NCBI RefSeq assembly: GCF_963676685.1
Contig: NC_092354.1
Span: forward strand, 15,692,746 to 15,756,745
DNA from: Mytilus edulis
Taxonomy: Eukaryota > Mollusca > Bivalvia > Mytilida > Mytilidae
DNA length: 64,000 nt
Direction of reading: 5' to 3'
Made by a program: the position numbers and the translations under genes. Positions 11,736-21,610 of the stretch are shown one piece after another. How positions within the stretch are numbered: position 1 is the first letter of the stretch; each line of letters starts with the position of its first letter. The notes under the pieces are model-generated. The model saw only the letters and a program-made list of their open reading frames with translations. It was not told the DNA's origin and did no database searches.

Positions 11736-12240
11736 GGCACGTCATCAATACGTGTATGTCATATGGATACATTCCCAATTTATTTTGATAGCTTTCGTGT
11801 TAACAGCAACCCATCGATCAAGGAAATACAAGCCCTAAAATATTGTACCAACTGGGAGATATATACTCTGTTTGCCGGCTATGCATGAATGATTTGCTAC
11901 ATAGAAATGGAAAGTTCACAATTTGGGACTACATTTGTCTCGTTTGTCTTAAGGTTTTGTTTTTAACCGACCCTCATTGTCATTCTTTAGATAAAAGTCA
12001 AGAAATGAGGCAGACTTAACTGTACCTGTTGTATCCTTTATATCAAGTTCGGTAGGAAAGATGCATACAACACAAATACCAAGTTTTGAATTATCTATTC
12101 AACTACCGTATTCAGAGGACATTTTAAGTTAAAGGACACTGCGTACTTCTTTCTTTCGTCAAAAAAAAAAGTTCTGTATGAAGTCAGCCTTGTACGAATA
12201 AAAAGTAAAATCACAAAACACTTAACTTCGAGGAAAATTC
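11736..12240. other. No feature recognised
   Basis: AT-rich single-copy-looking sequence without an exon, RNA or inverted repeat that I can support. Confidence 0.5.
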
Positions 12241-12420
12241 AAAACGAAAAGTGCCTAGTATTCAATTGGCAACACCAAAAGCTCAAACACATCTAACGAA
12301 AAGATAACAAGTGTCATTATCCTGACTTGGTACAGGCTATTTCTTATATAGAAAATGGTGGATTGAACCTGTTTTTTTTTTTAGCGCTAATCCTCTCACT
12401 TGTACGAAAGGAACAAGTCG
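12240..12420 (-). repeat. Retroelement tail (family E), antisense
   Basis: The reverse complement has 'caggttcaatccaccatttt', 'cctgtaccaagtcagg' and 'gatgtgtttgagcttttg'. The same order of strings occurs at 20750-21003 on the + strand. Confidence 0.55.
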
Positions 12421-12494
12421 GTAAGGTCAGGGGCATTCCTCTAACAGTTTAAATTTGTGAATTTCTGACATAAAACTAAATTGAAAGTGGTTTG

Positions 12495-12725
12495 ATACAG
12501 TATATTGGACAGAAAAAGAGACGAAAGATACCTAATAAGGGACCTGATCAAGCGTACGCAATGGCAAAAAAGGAAAAACACCATAGACAAACAACAATAC
12601 ACAAGAAACTAGGGACTAAGCATCCAAACCAATCTCTCCCTCATACAAAAAAAAAAACCAGGGATGATCTTAGGTGCTCCAGGAGAATACACAGATTCTT
12701 CACCACATGTGGCTAAATGCATATG
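12495..12725 (-). mobile_element. Retroelement 3' tail (family A), antisense
   Basis: The reverse complement shows 'cacatgtggtgaagaatctg', 'ggagcacctaagatcatccc' and 'cttagtccctagtttcttgt', followed by the family A end. It is 5'-truncated. The plus-strand open frame here is a by-product. Confidence 0.6.
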
Positions 12726-12799
12726 TACCAATTTTATGCTAAAAGAAAAAAATGTCCTGTCACGATATTTTGACAGATTTGTTACAATAACGGTGTAAA

Positions 12800-13115
12800 T
12801 AAACTCAACATAGATTCCAGAAATAAAATTTAGTATTTACGCTAGACGCGCATTTCGTCTACAAAAGACTCATCAGTGACGCTCGAACCAAATTTTTTTA
12901 TTAAAGGCAAAATAAAGTACGAAGTTGAAGATCATTGAGGACCAAAAATTCCTAAAAGTTTTGCCAAAGGTAGTCTATTCCTGAGGTAGAAAAGCCTTAG
13001 TTTTTTTTTAAATTCAAAGTTTTGTTAACAGTTAATTTATAATTATAAACATATCAAAGATAACTCAAGTCAACACAGACGCGCTGACCACTGGGCTGGT
13101 TATACCCTCGTTTTG
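12800..13115 (+). repeat. Dispersed repeat (family F: 'acgcgcatttcgtctac')
   Basis: Contains 'gctagacgcgcatttcgtct', 'gactcatcagtgacgctcga', 'tagtctattcctgaggtaga' and 'actgggctggttatacc'. Other copies: 13785-14000 (+), 14850-15025 (-), 17105-17425 (+), 33825-33935 (-), 50520-50645 (+). Confidence 0.7.
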
Positions 13116-13439
13116 TATATCCACAAAAAAAAAAGAATATATATGTCCCAATTTAAAGAATTTTAACGATGACACTCTATAGTGCAGAGAATTTTTAATT
13201 TTTAAACAAATTAAAATTGAAGCTTGTTTATCATATCATGCAGGATAAAGTATAATATAAAAACTTAATACTTTTTTAGAATTTGTGTACACATAAGCCG
13301 AAAAATATAGGCAAAGTGAATTATAAACCATTTATAAAATATTTTATTTCCTAAAATTAAAAAAAAAATTTGGAATTTATATGATGTTATATATACATTT
13401 TTTTTAATAAACAGACCGATTCTCTAAATCAACATAGTT

Positions 13440-13770
13440 TATCTGTCCTTTATGTTCTCCCGTTTATTTGTATTGTAGTCCTGTCATATAATGTTGTCAT
13501 TTAAATGTTATTTTTAATATTGCCATAAAAGCGGGAGGTTTGGCTAGCCAAAAAACCCAGGTTCAACCCATCATTTTTCTTTAAATGTACTATTTCGTTT
13601 CTGTGTGTATTGCATTTTAGTGTTGTGTTAGTGTTGTGTCGTTGTTCTCTTCTTAAGTTGATGTGTTTCCCTCAGTTTTAGTTTGTACCCCGGATTTGTT
13701 TTTTTCTCAATCAATTTATGAATTTCGAACAGCGACCGGTATACTACTGTTGCTTTTACATATTATCTAG
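13440..13770 (+). repeat. Retroelement tail (family G)
   Basis: 'aaagcgggaggtttggctag', 'agtgttgtgtcgttgttctc', 'ttagtttgtaccccggattt' and 'actactgttgcttttac' occur in order. A short copy of the end is at 48475-48560. Confidence 0.5.
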
Positions 13771-13784
13771 TTATCAAAGGTACC

Positions 13785-14060
13785 AGGATTATAATTTAGT
13801 ACGCCAGACGCACGTTTCGTCTACATAAGACTCGTCAGTAACGCTCATATCAAAATATTTATAAAGCCAAACAAGTACAATGTTGAAGAGCATCGAGGAT
13901 AAAAAATTCCCAAAAGTTGCGCCAAATACGGCTAAGGTAATCTATGCCTGAGATAAGAAAATCCTTAGTTTTTCGAAAATTTTAAAGTTTCATAAAAGTT
14001 ATACTTATCTCAGGCATAGATTACCTTAGCCGTATTTGGCGCAACTTTTTGGAATTTTGC
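13785..14060 (+). repeat. Family F repeat with fold-back duplication
   Basis: A family F copy ('taccaggattataatttagt', 'acgtttcgtctacataagac') whose inner segment is followed directly by its own reverse complement (see the hairpin at 13912-14049). Confidence 0.7.
13912..14049. repeat. Perfect 46-bp inverted repeat (hairpin), 46-bp loop
   Basis: The left arm 13912-13957 begins AAAAGTTGCGCCAAATACGG and is the exact reverse complement of the right arm 14004-14049, which begins CTTATCTCAGGCATAGATTA. The match extends about 9 bp further outward with a mismatch or two. A transcript would form a long stem-loop. Confidence 0.92.
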
Positions 14061-14559
14061 GAATAATGCGACTTGATGAATATCGCAATATTAAAAACTC
14101 GCATTCTGATATCTGTAACAATGACCTGTATGCACTTTTGTTATTGTTTTAATCGAAATTTCTATAATATAACTCCATTCATGAAAAATCGCAAAAAATA
14201 AAGGCAAACATTAATTTCTGAATTTACTGTACTTAAATATGGATATCTTCAATACAAATTTAGGAAAGAATTTCCAAAAAGAGATTTTGAATAGTGTTCT
14301 ATCTCATTAGAGTGGTGGTTAACTAATATAAGCAATCGCTACTTATATGTTTATACCTTCCAGCTGTTTTCAAATATTTAAGATATTGTATTGTGCTTTT
14401 GAAATATTCAATTTTCCTGCAATCAGAAAAATGAAATTTCTATAATCATACTGACACGCACAGGACGAAATACATATTTTTTTATAAACAGAACGAATCT
14501 CTTAAAGATACTTAAATTTTTATTCATTTGTTTGATGTGGTTGAGCTTTGGATTCTGTC

Positions 14560-14850
14560 ATTTGATTTGGGTATTTCCGTTTGGAATTTTCCTCGGAGTT
14601 CAGTATTTTTGTTATTTTAATTTTTCTATTTATAAATTAACGGTTTACAAAATTTAGAATTTTTTAAATACTAATTGGCTTTTCTATATCAGGCATAGAT
14701 TAACTTATTTGAAAATGCCTGTACCAAGTCAGGAATATGACAGTTTTGTCCATTCGTTTTTGATGCGTTTTGTTATTTGATTTGCCATGTGATTATGGAC
14801 TTTCCGAATTGATTTTCCTCTGAGTTCAGTATTTTTGTGATTTTACCTTT
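14560..14850 (+). repeat. Retroelement tail fragments (family E)
   Basis: Two partial, successive copies of 'tttgatgtggttgagctttg' / 'cctcggagttcagtattttt', the second with 'cctgtaccaagtcaggaata'. Confidence 0.5.
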
Positions 14851-15025
14851 TAGCTGGATTTGGCAAAACTTTCAGGAATTTTGGTACTCAATGCTCTTCA
14901 ACTTCGTACTTTATTTGGCCTTTTTAATTTTTTTGGATTCGAGCGTCACTGATGAGTCTTTTATAGACGAAACGCCCGTCTGGCGTATATATAAAATTTA
15001 GTCCTGGTATCTATGATGAGTTTAT
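14850..15025 (-). repeat. Family F repeat, antisense
   Basis: 'gattcgagcgtcactgatga', 'agacgaaacgcccgtctggc' and 'tttagtcctggtatctatga' give the end of the family in reverse orientation. Confidence 0.7.
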
Positions 15026-16180
15026 TATAGACACATCAATACGTTACATATTCAATTTGGTAATAGCGCTTTTAAAAGAATATTTATATCTCAATACATA
15101 CGTCTTATTTTATTATCTGCAAGCTCATGTTGGAAGGTCTTGATAAGAGTGAGGGTTCTTCATGTAATTATTCTTTACTTGTCAATACAATTTTTCTCTA
15201 TTACATATTAATTTTGCCAATTATTCTTTATTCTTTATATCTTTGTACCACATTATGTTCTATTCCATATTTGTGTCATTATTTTGAATTCTATAAACTT
15301 CATCCAAACCGTTACGTTTTAACAAATGAGTTTGTGTTCAACGTACTTTTACTATCGTCATCTCGCACGAATAGTGGAAATGTATTTTATTGACATACCC
15401 TTTTAACTCACAATTTTAATGTAGGACATATAAACGACAATAAGATTTAAATGTTTAGAAAATTAATCCATGTACACCACATGTAAAAATGCCATTGAAA
15501 GTTAATTGTCCAATTATGGATCAGACCGTGTACTAGTGCAGTCCACCTTTTAAATAATTATTGACGAGGAGCTGTTGTTTTAGTCTCAAGTTTACTATGT
15601 GTTGACTTTGCTGTATTTATATTTATATTAATCTAATGCTTTAGCATATGTTAACCAATTTGCATTATATTTAAAGAAACCCACTTTTCGTTGTTAAATA
15701 TGAGAAAAAAAAATCATCAAATATCAACATTGCATCTATGCATGAAAAGCGACACATACATCTATTAGTTTATTACTAGTTTTATGATCCATATAAGTAT
15801 AGATTTAACCACAAAAAAGTATAAGTAAACAACCTTTAAAATGCTGTTTCTTTCTAAATGACTGCAGATAGATTAACAAAAGAAGTATATATCGATAGAT
15901 AAAAGATTAATCTTTTAAATGAATGCACTATTTTTGTTATGCAAACATAATGTAATCAATTATTTTGCAATTAATGGCAAAATCTTGTTCAGTTCACTTA
16001 AAAATGAATTTAAAACTATAATCTCTATAACTATACACACAATTTTAACGAAATCGTAATTAACACAGCAGGAGCTACAAAAAGGTGTCTCAAATTATCC
16101 CTATCGTATTCCATTCTCTCATAGATCTGTAATTAGTGTAAACATCTTTACCACATAAAAAATTATAATGTTTGATAACG
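15026..16180. other. No gene recognised
   Basis: AT-rich. An 88-codon open stretch at 15127-15393 has no splice context, no family resemblance and a low-complexity hydrophobic composition. I do not call it a gene. Confidence 0.5.
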
Positions 16181-16182
16181 TG

Positions 16183-16350
16183 TAAAAGAGGGACAAAAGA
16201 TACCAAAGGGACAGTCAAACTCATAAATCTAAAACAAACTGACAACACCATGGCTAAAAATGAAAAAGACAAACAGAAAAACAATAGTACACATGACACA
16301 ACATAGAAAACTAAAGAATAAACAACACGAACCCCACCAAAACTATATAA
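16183..16350 (-). mobile_element. Retroelement 3' tail (family A), antisense
   Basis: It starts with the co-terminal end 'gagggacaaaagataccaaa', 'gggacagtcaaactcataaa', then 'aacaccatggctaaaaatga' and 'aacacgaaccccaccaaaac'. It shares its 3' end with the reverse transcriptase element at 58299-59550. Confidence 0.75.
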
Positions 16351-16841
16351 ATAATATATGATTTATACATTCTATCCGGAATCTGAGACACCCTTTTGTA
16401 AATTATGGCTATAGGAACAACATATAACAAACTCAACTCTCCTGAGGTATCCATGAAGAAGCTAATGACAATTGAAAGTGGAAATATATTGTAAAATTTT
16501 GTAGATACAGTTAACATTATAATTGATTACATAATTGTTGTATAATACTAAAATTGCATTGGTTTAAAAGAGTACTCTATTAGCTATCCATAAATACAAC
16601 TTTTATAAATTATCAAGCATTATAAAGAAAGTTGCAGCATTTTAAAACTGGGGAACTGGAGGTCTAAAATCTTTGTATTGTGCTACCTTAAAACGTACCA
16701 TTTTATATAGGGTATACAACTATTTAAATATCGCTATCTTTTGTAAATGAACATATGGAATATTCTAATTTTATTTGCACTGCACTTTGCATACAGTTTC
16801 TGATCGATATGAATAGTTGATTATTGTTTTTGTTTATACAG

Positions 16842-17025
16842 GGAGATTCGGTCTAAAACGAAAGCATTCTGAAAGTGTGGGAGAAGAAAAGACAAACAAA
16901 CAGTTATCAAAACTACTGCTTATTCGAAAGTTGGCATGACTGTTCCTACATACGAATGTTGTAATTCTGAAACCATAAAGAAATTTCAAAATTTTGCAAA
17001 AAGAGAAATAGGAAATAAAGTTCAA
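16842..17025 (+). other. Candidate terminal exon, unknown protein with RFG..KR
   Basis: After a pyrimidine-rich stretch and TATACAG (AG at 16840-16841), a frame entering with two bases is open for 31 codons: RFGLKRKHSESVGEEK, then TNKQLSKLLLIRKLA and TGA at 16937-16939. AATAAA follows at 17014-17019, giving the layout of a short last exon. RFG followed by basic residues recalls RFamide precursors, but the extra Leu before KR does not fit a normal amidation/cleavage site. No upstream exon was recognised. It may be chance. Confidence 0.22.
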
Positions 17026-17104
17026 TGGTCGATACTTGGATTTCATAACAAGTCACCAGAGAAATTCGTGACGTCAGAGGTTTTTATGCTATTCTTAATT
17101 TAAT

Positions 17105-17425
17105 GAGTTATCAAAGGTACCAGGCTTATAATTTGGAACGTCATATGCGCGTTTTGTCTACATCAGACTAACCAGGGAAGCTCAGACCAAAATAGATAGA
17201 AAGCTAAACAAGGACAAAGGTGAATTGCATTCAGGACCTAAAATTAAAAAAAAATAGTTGTGCGAAATACGGATAAGGCTTTCTTTTCAAGTGATACGAA
17301 CATCCTTAGTATTTCGAATAATTCATACTTTTGCAAACAGTAAATTTAAGAAATGAACATTTTATTGATATTAATGACTGCACAGAAGTGCTGACTTCTG
17401 GGCTGGTAATACCTATACACTGCCT
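17105..17425 (+). repeat. Family F repeat, diverged
   Basis: 'ttatcaaaggtaccaggctt', 'gttttgtctacatcagacta' and 'tgctgacttctgggctggta' match the family F order. Confidence 0.6.
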
Positions 17426-18215
17426 TACTATTTAATATTTATTTATATTGGATGTATAAGTATCACCCAATTAAATATTACTGCATTACTGTAGATTCAT
17501 TTTTTTCGTAGGTACCAATTTTCGTAGTTTTTGGAAAGCTTGTCTTTTCGTTGTTTTGCCAAAGTATGCATACAACCGGATAGAAATGTATATTTAGTTG
17601 AATATTTAAATTCGTGGTTTGCCTGTAATCAAGAAAACTACGAAAATTGGTATCCAACGAATAATAATGGATCCACAGTACGCCCTGAATAAAAATGATA
17701 TATTTGCTAAGGTGCGTTAAGCAAATAATCACAAGAATCAATCAAACAAATAAAGATAAAAACTATTCATTAAGAAGATTTAACTCTAGGCAACTCATTT
17801 ACATAAATAAAACGGAGATATATATTATGTAGTTCATTGTGAGTTAATTTGTTCTCAACACAACAATCAGCTCGAGTGAAATTATTTACTTTTATAAACG
17901 TTCTAATAGGGATTTGTTGAAAAGAACAGAATGCACTGTATCATAATGATGTATTTTTTTTCAAATTTCTTCAATTTTAAAAAACATGTTAATGCAATCG
18001 TTTATTAGTAAAAACTATCGAATTGGTTGCATTGATATTTAATTTAACTACCATGTAAATATAGGCAGATCAAAAACAAAAAGGAAGACTTTTATTCTTG
18101 ATGAGTATTCATATTTCAGCCACATGAGACAAACAAAATCTGTAAATAATGTAAGCAACGAGCGTTTCAATGATTTTTGGAAATAAAAAGTTTAAACAGA
18201 TATACATATCAAACA
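17426..18215. other. No feature recognised
   Basis: AT-rich, without a supported exon. Minus-strand open frames have no family resemblance. Confidence 0.4.
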
Positions 18216-18217
18216 GC

Positions 18218-18345
18218 AGAGGCAAAAGATACCAAAGGGACATTCAAACTCATAGGTCTTGATCGAAAATAAACTGACAACGCCATTGCAAAAAACGAAA
18301 AAGACGAAAAGAAAACAACAGTTTCAAAACACAACATAGAAAAAA
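18218..18345 (-). mobile_element. Retroelement 3' tail (family A), antisense
   Basis: 'gcaaaagataccaaagggac', 'attcaaactcataggtcttg' and 'aactgacaacgccattgc' give the last ~130 bp of family A in reverse orientation. Confidence 0.7.
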
Positions 18346-19680
18346 AAACATCTACTGTATAGAACTTACAGACATCTTTAAATACACTCGCGAGTAATTG
18401 AAAAAAGATTCATTCATCATTTTGTTCATTGCAAAATTAACATACTATGTAGTCCCTATGCAGAAAAAAAAGGAATCTCAAATGCTACACAATACCAAAC
18501 ACCTGAATTTCCAACATTAAGATTTAGCTTACAAATTAAGGTGTATGCACAAATGATAATGTAGGTAAACTAATTTCTACTTTATTAATACTCAGTGTAC
18601 ATCACGACTGACATCTTTGCACTAACAAAGGGGAAAGAAAATCACCACGATTTAAAAGGAATGCAAACAAACATTTTTCTTTTTTGTCATTGCGTTGTCA
18701 GTTTGTCTTTACCTTATGTGTTTGAACTTCCCATAGTTATCTTGCGCATAATGACTAATATATATACACTCCATAGGACTGCTCTATACGAATAGAAGAA
18801 CATTTAAACGAAATATCACTCTGTTTTGTTGTAAAATCTGTCATATAGCGGAAGGTGAAATTTCAGGGTATGGAAACAATAATCACAGTTTAATAGCGTA
18901 ACAATGTCTGTACAGATTTTAATTGAAATGTTGTTAGTCTGAAATTACTCGGACGCTAGCACTCTGCCAGTTCCAGAAAGGCTACCTGAAATCAGAGTAA
19001 CCTCAAATTATGATATTGCAAGTCATTAGGAACACAGAGGAAATGTAATAGAAAAAACAGAAACGGGAGGCTATTTTGTCTAGCTCCATAAAAAGTATGA
19101 AATTTGTTTTTCCATAAGTATGCATTGCAATTTTCAGATATATTAATCTAACATTCTAATTTCATTTTTCCGATCTGGGCTTAATTCATCAAAATCATAA
19201 TACCAGGTTAATACCAGTTTGTTTTGTCTAACCTTATAGTGGATATGAAAATAGTTTACCCATAAGTATGCGCTGTAGTTTTCAGATATTAATATAATTT
19301 TCTAACTTTATTTGAGTGTTGTAAATGCGGATGTAATGTCTTTTATCCGATTTGGGCAGCATTTTGGCTTCTGTACCATGCTATATGGATGATAGTTGAC
19401 TTTTCGATAAAGAACACATACGAGCAGAATCATATTTCCTCTATCTTACACACTGGGGATATATGCTGCTTATAATCTATAACTTCATAGACTGCGTTGT
19501 TACTTGGATCGCGCACTGCAATAAGGAGGACAGTTTGCAAGATGAAGGGAAGTGACATTTTCTAAGAGATTAATCTGGTGTATGGCAAAACCTTCTTCTG
19601 TTAATCATTGACAAAAAAAAATCGAATATGAAACAAAAAATTGATCATACGGAAAGAAGCAAAATTAAGACCCGAATAAT
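18346..19680. other. No gene recognised
   Basis: AT-rich. Two loosely similar stretches ('cataagtatgcattgcaatt' near 19120 and 'cataagtatgcgctgtagtt' near 19262) suggest an old ~145-bp duplication. Confidence 0.4.
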
Positions 19681-19682
19681 TG

Positions 19683-20203
19683 AAAAATCTTCACGGATTT
19701 GGCTATACTTTTTGGACCTTTTGGATTATAGCTATGCATCTTTCATATAAGCTTTGGATTTCAAATATTTTGGCCACGAGCATCACTGAAGAGACATGTA
19801 TTGTCGAAATACGCATCTGGTGCAGGACAATTGGTACCGTTAATGTTATTACTACCACTGGGTCGATGACTCTGCTGGGGGACTGTTAGTCCCCGAGGGT
19901 ATCACCAGACCAGTTGCCAGTACTTCGGGCCTGGCATGAAAATACGGATTTTTTGTGTTATTAAAATTTGCTGTAACAAAATATTATAAATTATTATAAA
20001 TTAAGGAATGTATCTCCCTCATGCAAAGCTCTGATTCCTTTCACGGATTTGGCTATATTTTTTGGACCTTTTGGATTATAGCTCTTCATCTTTTATATAA
20101 GCTTTGGATTTCAAATATTTTGGCCACGAGCATCACTGAAGAGACATGTATTGTCGAAATGCGCATCTGGTGCAGGAAAATTGGTACCGTTAATGTTAAT
20201 TAA
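19683..20203 (+). repeat. Tandem repeat, 350-bp unit, about 1.5 copies
   Basis: 'cacggatttggctata' at 19692 recurs at 20042. From there about 160 bp are almost identical ('tttcaaatattttggccacg', 'gaagagacatgtattgtcga'). The spacer holds 'ttagtccccgagggtatcac'. Two short open frames in it are repeat by-products. Confidence 0.85.
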
Positions 20204-20450
20204 CACAGGCAAAGACACAAATCATAAAACTATAAACAAAACAAAAAAGGCAATAGAATACCTTTTCCAATAAACATATTACGTAAACAAATTAACAGAC
20301 AAAAATCAGTTATCAGAAAAATAACTCTGTAAAAATCAACTGAACGTTTTAATTGCGTTATAAAGTGAATGAAATATTAAGCTACTCAATGATAAAGGTG
20401 TTTGGTACCACCTAAAATATTACATCTTTTCTTATATTATTAAATCCCCC

Positions 20451-20640
20451 TCAGAGTTCTTCGTGTGGAATAGCGATATGATTACGCTGATAGAGATTAT
20501 TACCAATACCCTTATTCACAAATTCGAATATTTCAACTTCCTGATCTTGCAAAATATCAATAACAGGTAATTTTACAGGCTTTCGATTCTGTAATTTTTG
20601 TAAAATTAACTCATTGTGCAACTGTTTTTTGTTTGTGCAT
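20451..20640 (-). pseudogene. Unrecognised open fragment, minus strand
   Basis: A minus-strand frame is open for about 57 codons, ending HIAIPHEEL and a TGA at 20451-20453, with KLPVIDILQDQEVEIFEF and VNKGIGNNLYQRN upstream. The composition is protein-like (charged and hydrophobic alternation), but I do not recognise it. It runs into retroelement tail sequence (family E), so it is probably a fragment of a mobile-element protein, or a terminal exon. Confidence 0.3.
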
Positions 20641-21005
20641 TGTTGTATTATTGTCTTTCATTTTTTGCGAATGTGCTTTTTCTATATGCCCTTTTGTGCT
20701 TCATTGTTACATATTTGTTTGTTTTCACAGTGATTAAGATTATAACACAATGTTGACTGCTGTACCCCTATTTGTGACATTAAGACATAAAATGTTTGTT
20801 TATTTTGTTCACACATCGTTGTCGATATAATGGAATTTGATGCGACAGTCATATACAAGTGAGAGGTTTAGCTAACTATAAAACCAGGTTCAATCCACAT
20901 TTTCTACATACGAAAGTGCTTATACCAAGTCAAGAATGTGACAGCTGTTATTTATTCGTATGATGTGTTTGAGCTTTTGATGTTGTCATTTGCAAAGATT
21001 TGATA
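20641..21005 (+). repeat. Retroelement tail (family E), left piece
   Basis: 'gtgattaagattataacaca', 'atgttgactgctgtacccc', 'gtgagaggtttagctaacta' and 'gatgtgtttgagcttttgat' occur in order. The tail is interrupted at about 21005 by the element below and resumes at 25058 ('agggactttccgttttgaat'). Confidence 0.75.
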
Positions 21006-21610
21006 ATAGTCCGGCCGATTGGTGCAGATATAGAGCAGAATTGCTCACTTGATGAGGAAAGCATGAAACTTTGCATAGTAGTTCTTGGGTATATACCCTT
21101 TGATTTCAGCTATGGACCCACTCTGAAAAATCCAATATGGCTGCCATTTTCAAGATGGCGGAAAACGGTATTAAATTCAAGATTGTCCTAAAGGTATTCT
21201 ATATAATTTCGGAAATTAAAGTACTGATACTTTAAAAATGTACTTCATGTTCTTGAATTTGTTATCAATTAATTCTAAAGTATAAAACAAATAATTTGGG
21301 TATTTCTATAACACATAAGTTGCAAATAGAGCTGCATATACAAAAACAAATAGTGAAATTCAAAATGTTAATCAATATGTTACATGCTATTGTAATTGTT
21401 CTTTAAACGCTTTCAGTTTAAATGGTTGGAATGAAATAGGTTGAAACGAGTCGATTGACGTTAATATAGGTCGGTTAAATGTGGTGGAATAGTAGGTAAC
21501 TCATCTGAATTTTGAGGCAGTGCCGAGGGCGCCTTGTCCCGTTTCTCTTCAATGCCACGTCTTACGTCACTCATCGCGTTTTCATCTGTCGTACCCACTA
21601 CATCGTCAAA

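Noticed and set aside
15127-15393. 88-codon hydrophobic frame
   Set aside because: Low complexity, AT-driven, no family resemblance and no neighbouring exon.
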